NCBI RefSeq assembly: GCF_001427865.1
Contig: NZ_LMHH01000003.1
Location: 354,359 to 418,358, forward strand
Direction of reading: 5' to 3'
Source: Altererythrobacter sp. Root672
GTDB lineage: Bacteria; Pseudomonadota; Alphaproteobacteria; Sphingomonadales; Sphingomonadaceae
Length of the DNA stretch: 64,000 nt
In this document: piece after piece, positions 43,478 through 53,205 of the stretch
How the letters are laid out: each line of letters begins with the position of its first letter
How positions within the stretch are numbered: position 1 is the first letter of the stretch
Made by a program: the position numbers and the translations under genes
Notes under the pieces: model-generated
Seen by the model: only the letters and a program-made list of their open reading frames with translations
Told to the model about the DNA's origin: nothing
The model's database searches: none

Positions 43478-44584
43478 GTGGCCACAGTTCTTTCATCCAC
43501 AAGCAGCACCGTCCTGCTCGACAAGCCGCTCCAACTCGACAGCGGGCAGGCGCTCGATCGCGTGACGATCGCGTATGAGACTTACGGCGAACTTGCGCCG
43601 GACAAGTCGAACGCGATTCTCGTGCATCATGCGCTGACCGGCGACCAGCACGTGGCCAGTCCGCACCCCATCACCGGCAAGCCCGGCTGGTGGGATCGTA
43701 TGATCGGGCCCGGCAAGCCGATCGACACCAACCGCTTCTTCGTGATCTGCGCCAATGTGATCGGCAGCTGCATGGGCTCGACCGGCCCGGCGAGCGAGGC
43801 TGCAGACGGCGGGCGCTATGGCATGCGCTTCCCGGTTATCACCATCCGCGACATGGTCCGCGCCCAGGTGGCGCTGCTCGACGCGCTCGGGATCGGGCAG
43901 CTTCATGCCGTGGTCGGCGGTTCGATGGGTGGGATGCAGGCGTTGAGCCTGGCCGCCAATTTCCCCGAGCGGGCCGCGCGCGTGCTCGCCATTGCCACCA
44001 CGCCGCGCCACTCGGCCCAAAACATCGCTTTCCACGAAGTCGGTCGGCAGGCGATCATGGCCGATCCGAACTGGCAGGGTGGCGACTATTACGATTCGGG
44101 CAGCACGCCCGACAAAGGCCTCGCCGTGGCGCGCATGGCGGCGCACATCACATACCTTTCGGAAGCCGGGCTGACCGGCAAATTCGGCCGCCGCTTGCAG
44201 GATCGGGAAGCGAAGAGCTTCGGCTTCGACGCGGACTTCCAGGTCGAAAGCTACCTGCGTTACCAGGGGCTCGCCTTCACCGACCGGTTCGATGCCAACA
44301 GCTATCTCTATATCACCCGGGCGATGGACTACTTCGACCTGGCCGAAGAGCATGGCGGTCGCCTCGCCGATGCCTTTGCCGGGACGCCAGCTCGCTTCTG
44401 CGTGGTGAGCTTCGATACCGACTGGCTCTACCCCACGGCCGAATCGCGGGCGATCGTTCACGCGCTCAACGCCGTCGCGGCGCCGGTCAGCTTCGTCGAG
44501 CTTTCAGCGCCCTATGGCCACGACAGCTTCCTGCTCGAAGTGCCCTCGCTCGACCGGGTAATCACAGGGTTCCTCAATGGCTGA
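43478..44584 (+). CDS. metX: Homoserine O-acyltransferase
   Basis: Acylates homoserine (acetyl or succinyl) for methionine synthesis; 368 aa alpha/beta hydrolase. The nucleophile is S149 in GGSMGGMQ, the aspartate is in SFDTDWLYP and the histidine in YGHDSFL. Start is GTG 43478 without a clear Shine-Dalgarno. A TTGACA at 43440-43445 is suitably placed for a -35 but no good -10 follows. It overlaps metW by 8 bp, the usual pairing. Confidence 0.93.
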   Translation: MATVLSSTSSTVLLDKPLQLDSGQALDRVTIAYETYGELAPDKSNAILVHHALTGDQHVASPHPITGKPGWWDRMIGPGKPIDTNRFFVICANVIGSCMGSTGPASEAADGGRYGMRFPVITIRDMVRAQVALLDALGIGQLHAVVGGSMGGMQALSLAANFPERAARVLAIATTPRHSAQNIAFHEVGRQAIMADPNWQGGDYYDSGSTPDKGLAVARMAAHITYLSEAGLTGKFGRRLQDREAKSFGFDADFQVESYLRYQGLAFTDRFDANSYLYITRAMDYFDLAEEHGGRLADAFAGTPARFCVVSFDTDWLYPTAESRAIVHALNAVAAPVSFVELSAPYGHDSFLLEVPSLDRVITGFLNG

Positions 44585-45167
44585 GCTGCGCCCTGACCTT
44601 GCCGTCATCGCCAACCACGTCGCTCCCGGTAGCCGGGCGCTCGACGTCGGCTGCGGCGACGGCGAGCTGATGGCCGTCCTGCGCGACAAGCAAGGCGTCG
44701 ACGCCCGCGGGATGGAGATCGATCCCGAGGCGGTCGAACGCTGCGTCGCGCGCGGCCTCTCGGTGATCCAGGGGGATGCCGACCGCGATCTCGCCGACTA
44801 CCCGGACGACGCGTTCGACTACGCGATCCTGAGCCAGACGCTACAGACCGCCGCGCGTCCCGACCTGATGCTGGAGCAGCTGTTGCGCGTCGGCCGTCGA
44901 GCCTTCGTCAGCTTCCCCAATTTCGCGCACTGGCGCATGCGCGCGTTCTTGCTGTGGCATGGCCGCATGCCGGTGACGCGCCACTTACCGGTGAGCTGGT
45001 ACGAGACGCAGAACATCCACCACGTCACCGTGACCGACTTCGACAAGCTGCTCGCCGACAAGGGCGTGAAGACCGAGCGGAGCTGGTTCTTCAGTGGAGA
45101 CACGGAACTGACGTCTGTCGGCGCAAATTGGCGGGCGGAATACGCGGTCTACCTGCTGAGCCGGTGA
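44577..45167 (+). CDS. metW: Methionine biosynthesis protein MetW
   Basis: SAM-binding methyltransferase-like protein of 196 aa, accessory to MetX-type acyltransferases. The SAM motif [10 protein letters not shown] is followed by MEIDPE and the family blocks [10 protein letters not shown] and [15 protein letters not shown] 44577 lies within the last codons of metX. Convergent with the VIT1-like gene, whose stop is 11 bp away. Confidence 0.93.
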   Translation: MAELRPDLAVIANHVAPGSRALDVGCGDGELMAVLRDKQGVDARGMEIDPEAVERCVARGLSVIQGDADRDLADYPDDAFDYAILSQTLQTAARPDLMLEQLLRVGRRAFVSFPNFAHWRMRAFLLWHGRMPVTRHLPVSWYETQNIHHVTVTDFDKLLADKGVKTERSWFFSGDTELTSVGANWRAEYAVYLLSR

Positions 45168-45177
45168 TTAGTTCACT

Positions 45178-45876
45178 TCAGAACGCGATCTCGCCCACGA
45201 AGTAGCTGATCGAGATCGTCACCACGCCGATGACCAGCGTGCGCAGGATGTTCTTGCCCACCTTCATATGTCCGGCCCGTGCGCCGACGATCGAGGTCAC
45301 GACAAGCGAAGCCAGCACAGCGAAGACGATCAACCGGGTCTCGATCGCCACGGGCAGGAGGAAGGTCAGCGCCAGCGGAATCGCCGCGCCGAGCAGGTAG
45401 GCGAGGGCCGCGGTTATGCCGGTCAGCCAGACTTCGGCGGCCGAAGTGAGCTTGAGGATGCCGTGCCCGCTTTCCAGCGCCGCTTTAATTGGCGAGCGGG
45501 CCATGAGTTCGACCGCGACCTGGTGTGCGAGATCACGGCTCAGGCCTTTTGATCTGTAATAGTGAAACACCTCGGTCTGCTCGATCTCTCGCTGCTGTTC
45601 GACGTCGGCTATTTCCTCGGCCACGGCGTTGAGCTGTGCTTCCCGATCGGCAGCGGCTTCGGACCACTCCGCACCTCCCGCACAAAGCATGCCGGCCACG
45701 GTCGCGGCCGTGGCGGCCATCAGCAGGGTCCGGTCGCCGGCACCAGCGCCGGCGAAGCCCAGCAGGATGCCGCCGGTCGCCACGATCCCGTCACGGGCGG
45801 CAAGGCTCCAGGTGCGGCGGGACTTGGGATCACCGAGATATTGGCGCATCTCGCGGAGGAGAGTTTTGCGCGCCAT
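45178..45876 (-). CDS. VIT1/CCC1-family membrane protein
   Basis: 232 aa with five predicted hydrophobic segments, arranged as in vacuolar iron transporter/CCC1 relatives (ARDGIVATGGILLGFAGAG at the start, a polar helical insert with EQQREIEQTEVFHYY, then three helices). It probably moves Fe(II) or Mn(II) across the inner membrane. I chose ATG 45876; the frame is open to 46122 but shadows fdhD. It begins 16 bp after fdhD in the same direction, suggesting it rides on the formate dehydrogenase operon. Transport direction and metal are inferred from the family. Confidence 0.82.
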   Translation of the reverse strand: MARKTLLREMRQYLGDPKSRRTWSLAARDGIVATGGILLGFAGAGAGDRTLLMAATAATVAGMLCAGGAEWSEAAADREAQLNAVAEEIADVEQQREIEQTEVFHYYRSKGLSRDLAHQVAVELMARSPIKAALESGHGILKLTSAAEVWLTGITAALAYLLGAAIPLALTFLLPVAIETRLIVFAVLASLVVTSIVGARAGHMKVGKNILRTLVIGVVTISISYFVGEIAF

Positions 45877-45892
45877 GTCCGACCCGCGCGGC

Positions 45893-46723
45893 CTACTCTG
45901 TCCTGACCGGGCCGAGCGCGCCGGCGTTGACCTGCAACACGCTGTCGTCGCGGGCCAGCGACCAAAGGCTGAGGCCTGCTTGGCGGGCTCGATCGACTGC
46001 CATGCTGGTCGGGAGCGAGACCGTGACGAGGCGGGTTGCCCCGGCGCGGACTGCTTTCTCGACGATCTCGTAGGAACAGCGAGCGGTCGAAAGGATGAAG
46101 CCTTCGGCCGGATCCTGATCACTGGCTGCGAGGGCGCCGATGAGTTTGTCGAGCGCGTTGTGGCGGCCGACGTCCTCGCGGGCGTGGAGGATCAGGCCTT
46201 CGGGCGAGGCCAATGCTGCGGCGTGGGCGGCGCCGGTCTTGCGGCCGAGTGGCTGGAAGTCGCGTAGCGCGGCGAGGGCGGCGAAGATGGCGCCTTCGGC
46301 CAGGGCTTCGTGGGTAGGGACGGGTGGCAGCGGGCGGGCGACGGCCTCTAGGTTCTCGATGCCGCACAGGCCGCAGGAGCTTTCGGCCACGCGGGTACGG
46401 ACGCGGTCGGTGAGTTGTTCGATGCCGAGGCCCGAAAGAGCGGCGCGGACGATCCAGCCCTTTTCGACTTCAGCAACGCTGATGTCGGTCAGGTCGGAGG
46501 GCTGCTTGGCCAGGCCTTCGGTGAGGGCGAAGCCGAGGGCGAAATCCTCGAGGTCCTGCGGCGTGGCCATCATCACGGCGTAGCTGAGGCCGTTGAACTC
46601 AAGCGCGACGGGGGCTTCGGGCACCCACTCGCGGGAAGCAGGGCGGCTGGTGCCGTCGGGGCGGATTTCGAGCGGTGTGCTCAATTCACCCATCCGCAAG
46701 CGGGAGGGAAGAAGGGCGCTCAC
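45893..46723 (-). CDS. fdhD: Formate dehydrogenase sulfurtransferase FdhD
   Basis: Transfers sulfur to the molybdenum cofactor of formate dehydrogenase; 276 aa. The catalytic CxxC is visible in SSCGLCGIE, along with the substrate-pocket block HAREDVGRHNALDKLIG. GTG 46723 overlaps the fdsD stop by 4 bp. In many organisms this position is called fdsC. Placement behind fdsA-fdsD makes its role clear. Confidence 0.93.
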   Translation of the reverse strand: MSALLPSRLRMGELSTPLEIRPDGTSRPASREWVPEAPVALEFNGLSYAVMMATPQDLEDFALGFALTEGLAKQPSDLTDISVAEVEKGWIVRAALSGLGIEQLTDRVRTRVAESSCGLCGIENLEAVARPLPPVPTHEALAEGAIFAALAALRDFQPLGRKTGAAHAAALASPEGLILHAREDVGRHNALDKLIGALAASDQDPAEGFILSTARCSYEIVEKAVRAGATRLVTVSLPTSMAVDRARQAGLSLWSLARDDSVLQVNAGALGPVRTE

Positions 46724-47004
46724 CCCGCGTCGGAATGGCCAACCTCGTCGACCCGGTTGAACTCGGTGCCGCCCGATTGCGGCGTGGGGGTCACGCCCGA
46801 CGCGAGCAGGTCGATCGCCGCCGTCGCAATCGGCGAAAGGTCGGTGCGATTGTCGGCGAAGATCTGCGCCTTCATGCGCGGATCCCAGAACTTCTTGATG
46901 TGATCCGCGGTGGCCAGAACGGCGCTGTCGGCGCCGATCGAGGCGTAGTTGAGCCCGATCTGGTTAGCCATGCGCCGCAGTTTGACGATCGTGCCTTCGC
47001 TCAT
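46720..47004 (-). CDS. fdsD: NAD-dependent formate dehydrogenase delta subunit
   Basis: Small 94-aa accessory/structural subunit of the soluble formate dehydrogenase. IVKLRRMANQIGLNY and FWDPRMKAQI are typical of FdsD. ATG 47004 overlaps the fdsA stop by 4 bp and its stop overlaps fdhD. Confidence 0.9.
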   Translation of the reverse strand: MSEGTIVKLRRMANQIGLNYASIGADSAVLATADHIKKFWDPRMKAQIFADNRTDLSPIATAAIDLLASGVTPTPQSGGTEFNRVDEVGHSDAG

Positions 47005-49847
47005 TCGGCCGGCTCCGCCTGGACGATACGGCGCGAGCGTTCGGCTTGCTCGTTATAGTCTTCCTGCCATTCGGACGGACCGTTGGACGGCATGATCTGC
47101 ACCGCGGTCACCTTGTACTCAGGACAGTTGGTGGCCCAGTCGGAGAAGTCGGTGGTGACCACGTTGGCCTGCGTCGCCGGGTGGTGGAACGTGGTGTAGA
47201 CCACGCCCGGCGCCACGCGGTCGGTGACGAGGACGCGCAAAGTGGTCTCGCCCGAGCGGCTGGTGAGCTTGGCCCAGTCGTCGGTCTTGAGACCGCGGTT
47301 CTCGGCATCGCTCGGGTGCATTTCGAGCAAGTCTTCCTGGTGCCACAGCACGTTGTCGGTGCGCCGTGTCTGCGCGCCGACGTTGTACTGGCTGAGGATG
47401 CGGCCGGTGGTCAGCAGCAGCGGGAAGCGCGGGCCGGTCTTCTCGTCGGTCGGCACGTATTCGGTGACCACGAACTTGCCCTTGCCGCGCACGAAGCCGT
47501 CGACGTGCATGATCGGCGCGCCTTCGGGGAACTTCTCGTTGACCGGCCACTGCAGCGAGCCTTCACGGTCGAGGCGGTCCCACGACACGCCGGCAAAGGT
47601 CGGCGTGAGGCGGGCGATCTCGTCGAGGATCTGGCTCGGGTGGGTGTAGGTCCAGTTCAGGTCCATCGCGTTGGCGAGCAGCTGGGTCACTTCCCAGTCG
47701 CCGTAGCCGTTGAGCGGCTCCATCACCTTGCGCACCGGCTGGATGCGGCGTTCGGCGTTGGTGAAGGTGCCGTCCTTCTCGAGGAAGGTCGAACCCGGCA
47801 GGAAGATGTGCGCGTAGTTCGCGGTTTCGTTGAGGAACAGGTCGTGGACGATCACGCAGTCCATCGCGGCAAGGCCGGCGGCGACGTGCTTGGTGTCCGG
47901 GTCGGACTGCAGGATGTCCTCACCCTGGATGTAGATCGCGCGGAAGCTGCCATCGACGGCGGCGTCGAGCATGTTGGGAATGCGCAGGCCCGGTTCCGGA
48001 TCGAGCGTCACGCCCCAATCGTCCTCGAACAGCTTGCGCGTCGCGGCGTCGGAGATGTGGCGGTAGCCGGACAGCTCGTGCGGGAAGCTGCCCATGTCGC
48101 AGCTGCCTTGCACGTTGTTCTGCCCGCGCAGCGGGTTCACGCCCACGCCGCGGCGGCCGATGTTGCCGGTCGCCATCGCGAGGTTGGCGATCGCCATGAC
48201 GGTCGAGGAACCCTGCGAGTGCTCGGTCACGCCGAGGCCGTAGTAGATCGCGCCGTTGCCGCCGGTGGCGAACAGGCGCGCGGCTTCGCGCAGGTCCTGC
48301 GCCGGAACGCGGGTGACGGCTTCGAGCGTTTCGGGGCTGTGGCGCTCGTCGGAGACGAAGCGGGCCCAATCCTGGTACTCGTCCCAGTCGCAGCGTTCGC
48401 GGATGAACTTCTCGTCGGCGAGGCCTTCGGTCACGATCACGTGCGCGAGGCTAGTCATGACGGCGACGTTGGTGCCCGGCTGCAGTGGCAGGTGATAGGC
48501 GGCCTCGATGTGCGGGCTGCGGACGAGGTCGATCCGGCGCGGGTCGATCACGATCAGCTTGGCGCCCTGGCGCAGGCGGCGCTTCATGCGGCTGCCGAAC
48601 ACCGGGTGGGCATCGGTCGGGTTGGCGCCGATCACCAGGATCACGTCCGAATCCATCACGGAATCGAAGTCCTGCGTGCCGGCGCTGGTGCCGAAGGTGG
48701 TCGACAGGCCGAACCCGGTCGGCGAGTGGCACACGCGGGCGCAAGTATCGACGTTGTTCGAGCCGAAACCGCCACGCACCAGCTTCTGCACGAGATAGGC
48801 TTCCTCGTTGGTGCAGCGGCTGGAGGTGATGCCGCCGAGCGCGCGGGCGCCCGATTCAGCCTTGATCTTGTTCAGGCGATCCGCGGTGTAGGTCATCGCC
48901 TCGTCCCAGCTGACTTCGCGCCAGGGCTGGTCGATGCTCTCGCGGATCATCGGGTTGAGGATGCGCTCGCGGTGGTTGGCGTAGCCATAGGCGAAGCGGC
49001 CCTTGACGCAGCTGTGGCCGCGGTTGGCCTTGCCGTCCTTCCACGGCACCATGCGCACGAGCTGTTCGCCGCGCATCTCGGCGCGGAAGGTGCAGCCGAC
49101 GCCACAATAGGCGCACGTGGTGACCACGGCGCGCTCGGGCTTGCCGATCGCCTTGACGCTCTTTTCCTGCAGCGTCGCGGTCGGGCAGGCCTGCACGCAG
49201 GCGCCGCAGCTGACGCATTCGGAGCCGAGGAAGTTGTCTTCGACCTGTCCGGCGCTGACCTTGGAGCCAAACCCGCGCCCGTCGATCGTCAGCGCGAACG
49301 TACCCTGCACTTCGTCGCACGCGCGCACGCAGCGGCTGCAAACGATGCATTTGCTCGGGTCGAAATCGAAGTACGGGTTCGAGAAGTCGGTCGCGAGGCC
49401 GAGGTGGTTCTCACCTTCGAAGCCATAGCGCACATCGCGCAGGCCGACTTGCGCCGCCGCGTCCTGCAGCTCGCAGTCGTTGTTGGCGCTGCAGGTCAGG
49501 CAGTCGAGCGGGTGGTCGGAGATGTAGAGCTCCATCACGCCCTTGCGCAGCTTTTCGAGCCGCGGGGTCTGGGTGTGGACGTTCATTCCGGGCATGACCG
49601 GCGTGGTGCAGCTGGCGGGCGTGCCGCGCGCGCCGTCGATCTCGACCAGGCACAGGCGGCAGGAGCCGAACGCCTTCATGTTGTCGGTGGCGCAAAGCTT
49701 GGGGATCTGGCCACCGATCTCGGCCGCCGCGCGCATCACGCTGGTCCCGGCAGGCACCGTCACCTCACGCCCATCGATGGTGAGGCTCACCATCTCGTCG
49801 GACTTGACCTCGGGGGTGCCGAAGTCTTCCTGGCGTTCAAATCCCAT
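47001..49847 (-). CDS. fdsA: NAD-dependent formate dehydrogenase, Mo catalytic subunit
   Basis: Oxidises formate to CO2 in the cytoplasm; 948 aa. An N-terminal NuoG-like part carries 2Fe-2S cysteines (CATDNMKAFGSCRLC) and ferredoxin-type clusters (CIVCSRCVRAC and CVSCGACVQAC). The Mo-bis-MGD domain starts with CAYCGVGC; the Mo-ligating cysteine and adjacent histidine are in CARVCHSPTG. The start overlaps the upstream mobA by 11 bp, with GGAGCG ahead of ATG 49847. Electrons pass to FdsB/FdsG and NAD. Confidence 0.95.
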   Translation of the reverse strand: MGFERQEDFGTPEVKSDEMVSLTIDGREVTVPAGTSVMRAAAEIGGQIPKLCATDNMKAFGSCRLCLVEIDGARGTPASCTTPVMPGMNVHTQTPRLEKLRKGVMELYISDHPLDCLTCSANNDCELQDAAAQVGLRDVRYGFEGENHLGLATDFSNPYFDFDPSKCIVCSRCVRACDEVQGTFALTIDGRGFGSKVSAGQVEDNFLGSECVSCGACVQACPTATLQEKSVKAIGKPERAVVTTCAYCGVGCTFRAEMRGEQLVRMVPWKDGKANRGHSCVKGRFAYGYANHRERILNPMIRESIDQPWREVSWDEAMTYTADRLNKIKAESGARALGGITSSRCTNEEAYLVQKLVRGGFGSNNVDTCARVCHSPTGFGLSTTFGTSAGTQDFDSVMDSDVILVIGANPTDAHPVFGSRMKRRLRQGAKLIVIDPRRIDLVRSPHIEAAYHLPLQPGTNVAVMTSLAHVIVTEGLADEKFIRERCDWDEYQDWARFVSDERHSPETLEAVTRVPAQDLREAARLFATGGNGAIYYGLGVTEHSQGSSTVMAIANLAMATGNIGRRGVGVNPLRGQNNVQGSCDMGSFPHELSGYRHISDAATRKLFEDDWGVTLDPEPGLRIPNMLDAAVDGSFRAIYIQGEDILQSDPDTKHVAAGLAAMDCVIVHDLFLNETANYAHIFLPGSTFLEKDGTFTNAERRIQPVRKVMEPLNGYGDWEVTQLLANAMDLNWTYTHPSQILDEIARLTPTFAGVSWDRLDREGSLQWPVNEKFPEGAPIMHVDGFVRGKGKFVVTEYVPTDEKTGPRFPLLLTTGRILSQYNVGAQTRRTDNVLWHQEDLLEMHPSDAENRGLKTDDWAKLTSRSGETTLRVLVTDRVAPGVVYTTFHHPATQANVVTTDFSDWATNCPEYKVTAVQIMPSNGPSEWQEDYNEQAERSRRIVQAEPAE

Positions 49848-50367
49848 CTTTTCGCTCCATCGCGGCGAGATCCGCCGGCGTATTAATATTAGCAGGTTTG
49901 GCGCTGATTTTCACGGCTGTTGCGCCAATGGCGCCTGCAAACGCAAGCATCGAATGCTTGGTGTCTGCCAGAAGCAACGTTTCAATCGCGTCAACGGCTC
50001 CCGCGGGCCAATGGCCGACGACCGGCTGGCTTTCCAGGTAAGCCGGGGCGGGGGACAGCAATTCGGGCAGATTCTCGGGCAAACCGAGCGAATCCACGCC
50101 CAAAGTCAGTACCGTATCGTAGCCTTCGTCACGCGCGAAATGGAGCGCCGCGGCAATGCCGGCGAGCGGGCCCATTTGCGGGTGTGGCCAGTCAGGGATG
50201 GTCGGGGCAGGGGCGGTTTCCCGTCCCACTACAACGACATACTCGCACCAACCGGACAACGTATCGACCGCCCGGGCGAGCAGGGTATGCCCGTCCAGTT
50301 CGGCCAGCGCCTTGTCGCTGCCGAAGCGGGTCGATTGCCCGCCAGCAAGGACGACGCCGAGGATCAC
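49837..50367 (-). CDS. mobA: Molybdenum cofactor guanylyltransferase
   Basis: Adds GMP to molybdopterin to make the bis-MGD cofactor needed by FdsA; 176 aa. The nucleotide-binding signature LAGGQSTRFGSDKAL is clear and NINTPADL closes the fold. The usual inner aspartate motif reads LTLGVDSLG. GTG 50367 overlaps the fdsB stop by one base. Its place between fdsB and fdsA couples cofactor maturation to enzyme synthesis. Confidence 0.92.
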   Translation of the reverse strand: MILGVVLAGGQSTRFGSDKALAELDGHTLLARAVDTLSGWCEYVVVVGRETAPAPTIPDWPHPQMGPLAGIAAALHFARDEGYDTVLTLGVDSLGLPENLPELLSPAPAYLESQPVVGHWPAGAVDAIETLLLADTKHSMLAFAGAIGATAVKISAKPANINTPADLAAMERKDGI

Positions 50368-51923
50368 TAGGCGTTGTTCCGATCGAGGACTTTTTCGCTC
50401 TCAGGCATAAAGTCTTCCGGCCAGTTCTTGAGCGCGCTGAGCACTGGGTAGGGTGTGAACCCCCCGAGCGCGCAAAGCGAGCCGAACTTCATCGTCTCGC
50501 ACAAGTCGGCCAGCAGGCCGATGTCCTGTTCGGGCAAGCGGCCCTTCTTCGATGCGTTGTGCATGACCGGCAGCACTTCGACCGCGTCAGCCTTGCGTCC
50601 GCCTGCGCGGATGCGGTCGATCAGTTCGACCCCGCGGGTGGAACCGATGCGGCACGGGGTGCACTTGCCGCAGCTTTCGACTGCGCAGAATTCCATCGCG
50701 AACCGGGCCATCTGGCCCATGTCGGCGGTATCGTCGAACACGGTGATGCCGGCATGGCCGATCAGCGCGTCGGCCGCGGCATATTCCTCGTAGTCGAAGC
50801 GGATGTCGAACTGGTCGGGGTGGATATAGGCACCCAGCGGACCGCCGACCTGCACCGCCTTGACCGGACGGCCGCTCTCGGTGCCGCCGCCAATGTCGTA
50901 GATCAGCTCACGCAAGGTGATGCCGAACGCGGTTTCGAACAGGCCGCCGTGCTTGATGTTGCCGGCGAGCTGGATCGGCATGGTGCCCTTGGAGCGGCCG
51001 ACGCCGAGCGCGACGTATTGGGCCGAGCCCCCTTCGGCGAGGATGTGCGGCACGGCGGACAGAGTCAGCACGTTGTTGACCACGGTCGGCTTTCCGAACA
51101 GCCCTTCGAGCGCCGGAAGCGGCGGCTTGGCGCGCACTTCGCCGCGCTTGCCTTCGAGCGAGTTGAGCAGCGAGGTTTCCTCACCGCAGACGTAAGCGCC
51201 CGCACCGGTGCGGACTTCGCAGCGGAACGGGGCGATGATGCCTTCGCACAGCTTCAGCGCTTCGGTCAGCTTGCGGATCGCGTCGGGGTATTCGCTGCGG
51301 CAGTAGATATAGCCCTGGTTGGCCCCGACGGCCTCACCGGCAATCGCCATGCCCTCGATCAGTGCGTAGGGGTCGCCTTCCATGACCATGCGGTCGGCAA
51401 AGGTGCCGCTGTCGCCTTCGTCGGCGTTGCAGACGATGTACTTCTGCGGACCGGCGGCGCCGGCCACGGTCTTCCACTTGATGCCGGCGGGGAAGCCCGC
51501 GCCGCCACGGCCGCGCAGGCCAGAAGCGAGCACTTCCTCGATGATCTCGGCCGAACCGATGTGGCGCGCACGGCGCAGCCCGGCCCAGCCGCCGGTTTCC
51601 TCGTAGTCGTCGAGGTTGGTCGGGCGGGTCTGCCCGGCGCGCGCGAAGGTCAGGCGCTGCTGGCGGGCGATGAAGGGCAGTTCGACGATTTCGCCAATGG
51701 CCTTGCTGCTCGATCCGTCGAGGATGGCGTCGACATCATCGAGCGTGGCCGGACCGAAGCCCATGCCCTCGATTTCGACCAGCGGTTCGAGCCAGTGCAT
51801 GCCCCAGCTCGAAGTGCGGTGAACTTCGACGCCCTTCTTGGCGAATGCAGCAGCAAGCGCGTCGGCGCCCAGCGCCCGGGCCAGCGCGTCGTCGGAAATG
51901 CGGACGATACGGGTTTCGGACAT
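50367..51923 (-). CDS. fdsB: NAD-dependent formate dehydrogenase beta subunit (NuoF-like)
   Basis: Diaphorase subunit that binds FMN and NAD and passes electrons from FdsA to NAD; 518 aa. It has an N-terminal thioredoxin-like segment, then GRGGAGFPAGIKW (NADH/FMN site), CNADEGDSGTF, and the 4Fe-4S motif ESCGKCTPCRIG near the C-terminus. ATG 51923 overlaps the fdsG stop by one base. Confidence 0.95.
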   Translation of the reverse strand: MSETRIVRISDDALARALGADALAAAFAKKGVEVHRTSSWGMHWLEPLVEIEGMGFGPATLDDVDAILDGSSSKAIGEIVELPFIARQQRLTFARAGQTRPTNLDDYEETGGWAGLRRARHIGSAEIIEEVLASGLRGRGGAGFPAGIKWKTVAGAAGPQKYIVCNADEGDSGTFADRMVMEGDPYALIEGMAIAGEAVGANQGYIYCRSEYPDAIRKLTEALKLCEGIIAPFRCEVRTGAGAYVCGEETSLLNSLEGKRGEVRAKPPLPALEGLFGKPTVVNNVLTLSAVPHILAEGGSAQYVALGVGRSKGTMPIQLAGNIKHGGLFETAFGITLRELIYDIGGGTESGRPVKAVQVGGPLGAYIHPDQFDIRFDYEEYAAADALIGHAGITVFDDTADMGQMARFAMEFCAVESCGKCTPCRIGSTRGVELIDRIRAGGRKADAVEVLPVMHNASKKGRLPEQDIGLLADLCETMKFGSLCALGGFTPYPVLSALKNWPEDFMPESEKVLDRNNA

Positions 51924-52351
51924 CAGGCGTTCTCAATCACTTTGGCGAGGCTTGCGGCATCGAGCCGCGCATGGAGCGTGTCACCGACACGCGCGCTCGG
52001 CCCGGCGCTGCACAGGCCGAGGCAATAGACCGTCGAGAGCTTAACGCGCTCGCCGGCGGCCTGGTTTGCGGCGGCCATCAGGGTTTCGACGCCGCGGGCC
52101 TTGCAAGCTTCGGCGCGGCAGATCTGCACTACGGGGCGCGGATCGGCCTTCTCGTGGAAATCGTGGTAGAAACTGACCACGCCGTGCACTTCGGCGCGGC
52201 TCAGGTTGAGCGCGCCGGCGATAACGCGCTCGGCCTCGCCATCGACGCAGCCGAATTCGTGCTGCACGTCATGCAGGATCGGGAGCATCGGTCCCTCGCG
52301 GCCTGCGTGTTCGGCCACGATCTCCGCGACTCTCTGCTCTTTGGTACTCAC
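51923..52351 (-). CDS. fdsG: NAD-dependent formate dehydrogenase gamma subunit (NuoE-like)
   Basis: 2Fe-2S thioredoxin-like subunit of 142 aa. The four cluster cysteines are in ICRAEACKARG and YCLGLCSAGPS. I chose GTG 52351 because it overlaps the fghA stop by 4 bp (GTGA) and begins the family sequence; the frame is open to 52852 but that part shadows fghA. First structural gene of the fds set. Confidence 0.93.
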   Translation of the reverse strand: MSTKEQRVAEIVAEHAGREGPMLPILHDVQHEFGCVDGEAERVIAGALNLSRAEVHGVVSFYHDFHEKADPRPVVQICRAEACKARGVETLMAAANQAAGERVKLSTVYCLGLCSAGPSARVGDTLHARLDAASLAKVIENA

Positions 52352-53181
52352 TTGTTCAGCCTCTCCGCGTGCCAGGCGATATGCTCGTCCATGAAGGTCG
52401 AGATGAAGAAGTAGGAGTGGTCGTAACCCTCCTGCATCCTGATTTTGGCGGGCATATCGGCCTTGCGACATGCCTCGTCCAGTAATTGCGTCTTGAGTTG
52501 CGTATCGAGGAAGTTGTCTGCGGTGCCCTGGTCCACCAGCAAGTCCGGCAGACGCGCGCCCTGCTTGATGAGGGCGCAGGCGTCGTATTGCCGCCACGAT
52601 GACATATCCTCGCCGAGATAGCCGCCGAGGGCCTTCTCGCCCCACGGGCAGTTCATCGGACTGACGATCGGCGAAAAGGCACTGGTCGAGCGGAACCGTC
52701 CGGGATTGCGCAAGCTGATGGTCAGCGCGCCGTGACCGCCCATCGAATGGCCAGTGATCCCTTGGCGGTCCATATCGACCGGGAACTCGGCACCGATGAG
52801 AGCGGGCAGTTCCTTCTCGATGTAGGAACGCATGCGGAAGTGCTTGGCCCACGGCTCCTGCGTGGCGTCGACGTAGAAGCCGGCGCCCTTGCCGAAATCG
52901 TAGGCCTCGTCGTCGGGCACGTCGTCACCGCGGGGCGAGGTGTCGGGGGCGACGAATACGATCCCGTGTTCGGCGCAGGCCCCGCGGTACTCGCCCTTTT
53001 CCATCACGTTGGCGTGGGTGCAGGTCAGGCCCGAGAGATACCACAGCACCGGAAGCTTCGCGCCCGGCGCATGGTCCGGCACGTAGACCGCAAAGGTCAT
53101 GTCCGTGCCGGTCTCGCTGGAGGCATGGCGGTAAACGCCTTGCGTGCCGCCAAACGCGCGCGCGGTCGATACGACTTCCAT
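52348..53181 (-). CDS. fghA: S-formylglutathione hydrolase
   Basis: Hydrolyses S-formylglutathione to formate and glutathione; 277 aa alpha/beta hydrolase. The nucleophile is in GITGHSMGGHGAL, the oxyanion region in WYLSGLTC, the aspartate in DQGTADNFL and the histidine in GYDHSYFF. It supplies formate to the formate dehydrogenase whose fdsG gene overlaps its stop. Confidence 0.94.
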   Translation of the reverse strand: MEVVSTARAFGGTQGVYRHASSETGTDMTFAVYVPDHAPGAKLPVLWYLSGLTCTHANVMEKGEYRGACAEHGIVFVAPDTSPRGDDVPDDEAYDFGKGAGFYVDATQEPWAKHFRMRSYIEKELPALIGAEFPVDMDRQGITGHSMGGHGALTISLRNPGRFRSTSAFSPIVSPMNCPWGEKALGGYLGEDMSSWRQYDACALIKQGARLPDLLVDQGTADNFLDTQLKTQLLDEACRKADMPAKIRMQEGYDHSYFFISTFMDEHIAWHAERLNK

Positions 53182-53205
53182 GATTAGCGCCTTAGTCCGT
53201 TTCGC

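Noticed and set aside
47046-49886. 946-codon open frame antisense to fdsA
   Set aside because: Mirror of a strongly GC-biased gene; translation is Val/Gly/Ala/His-rich with no family motifs, while the minus strand encodes all Fe-S and Mo motifs.
49920-52028. 702-codon plus-strand frame over mobA and fdsB
   Set aside because: Antisense shadow of two recognised genes; low-complexity composition and no motifs.
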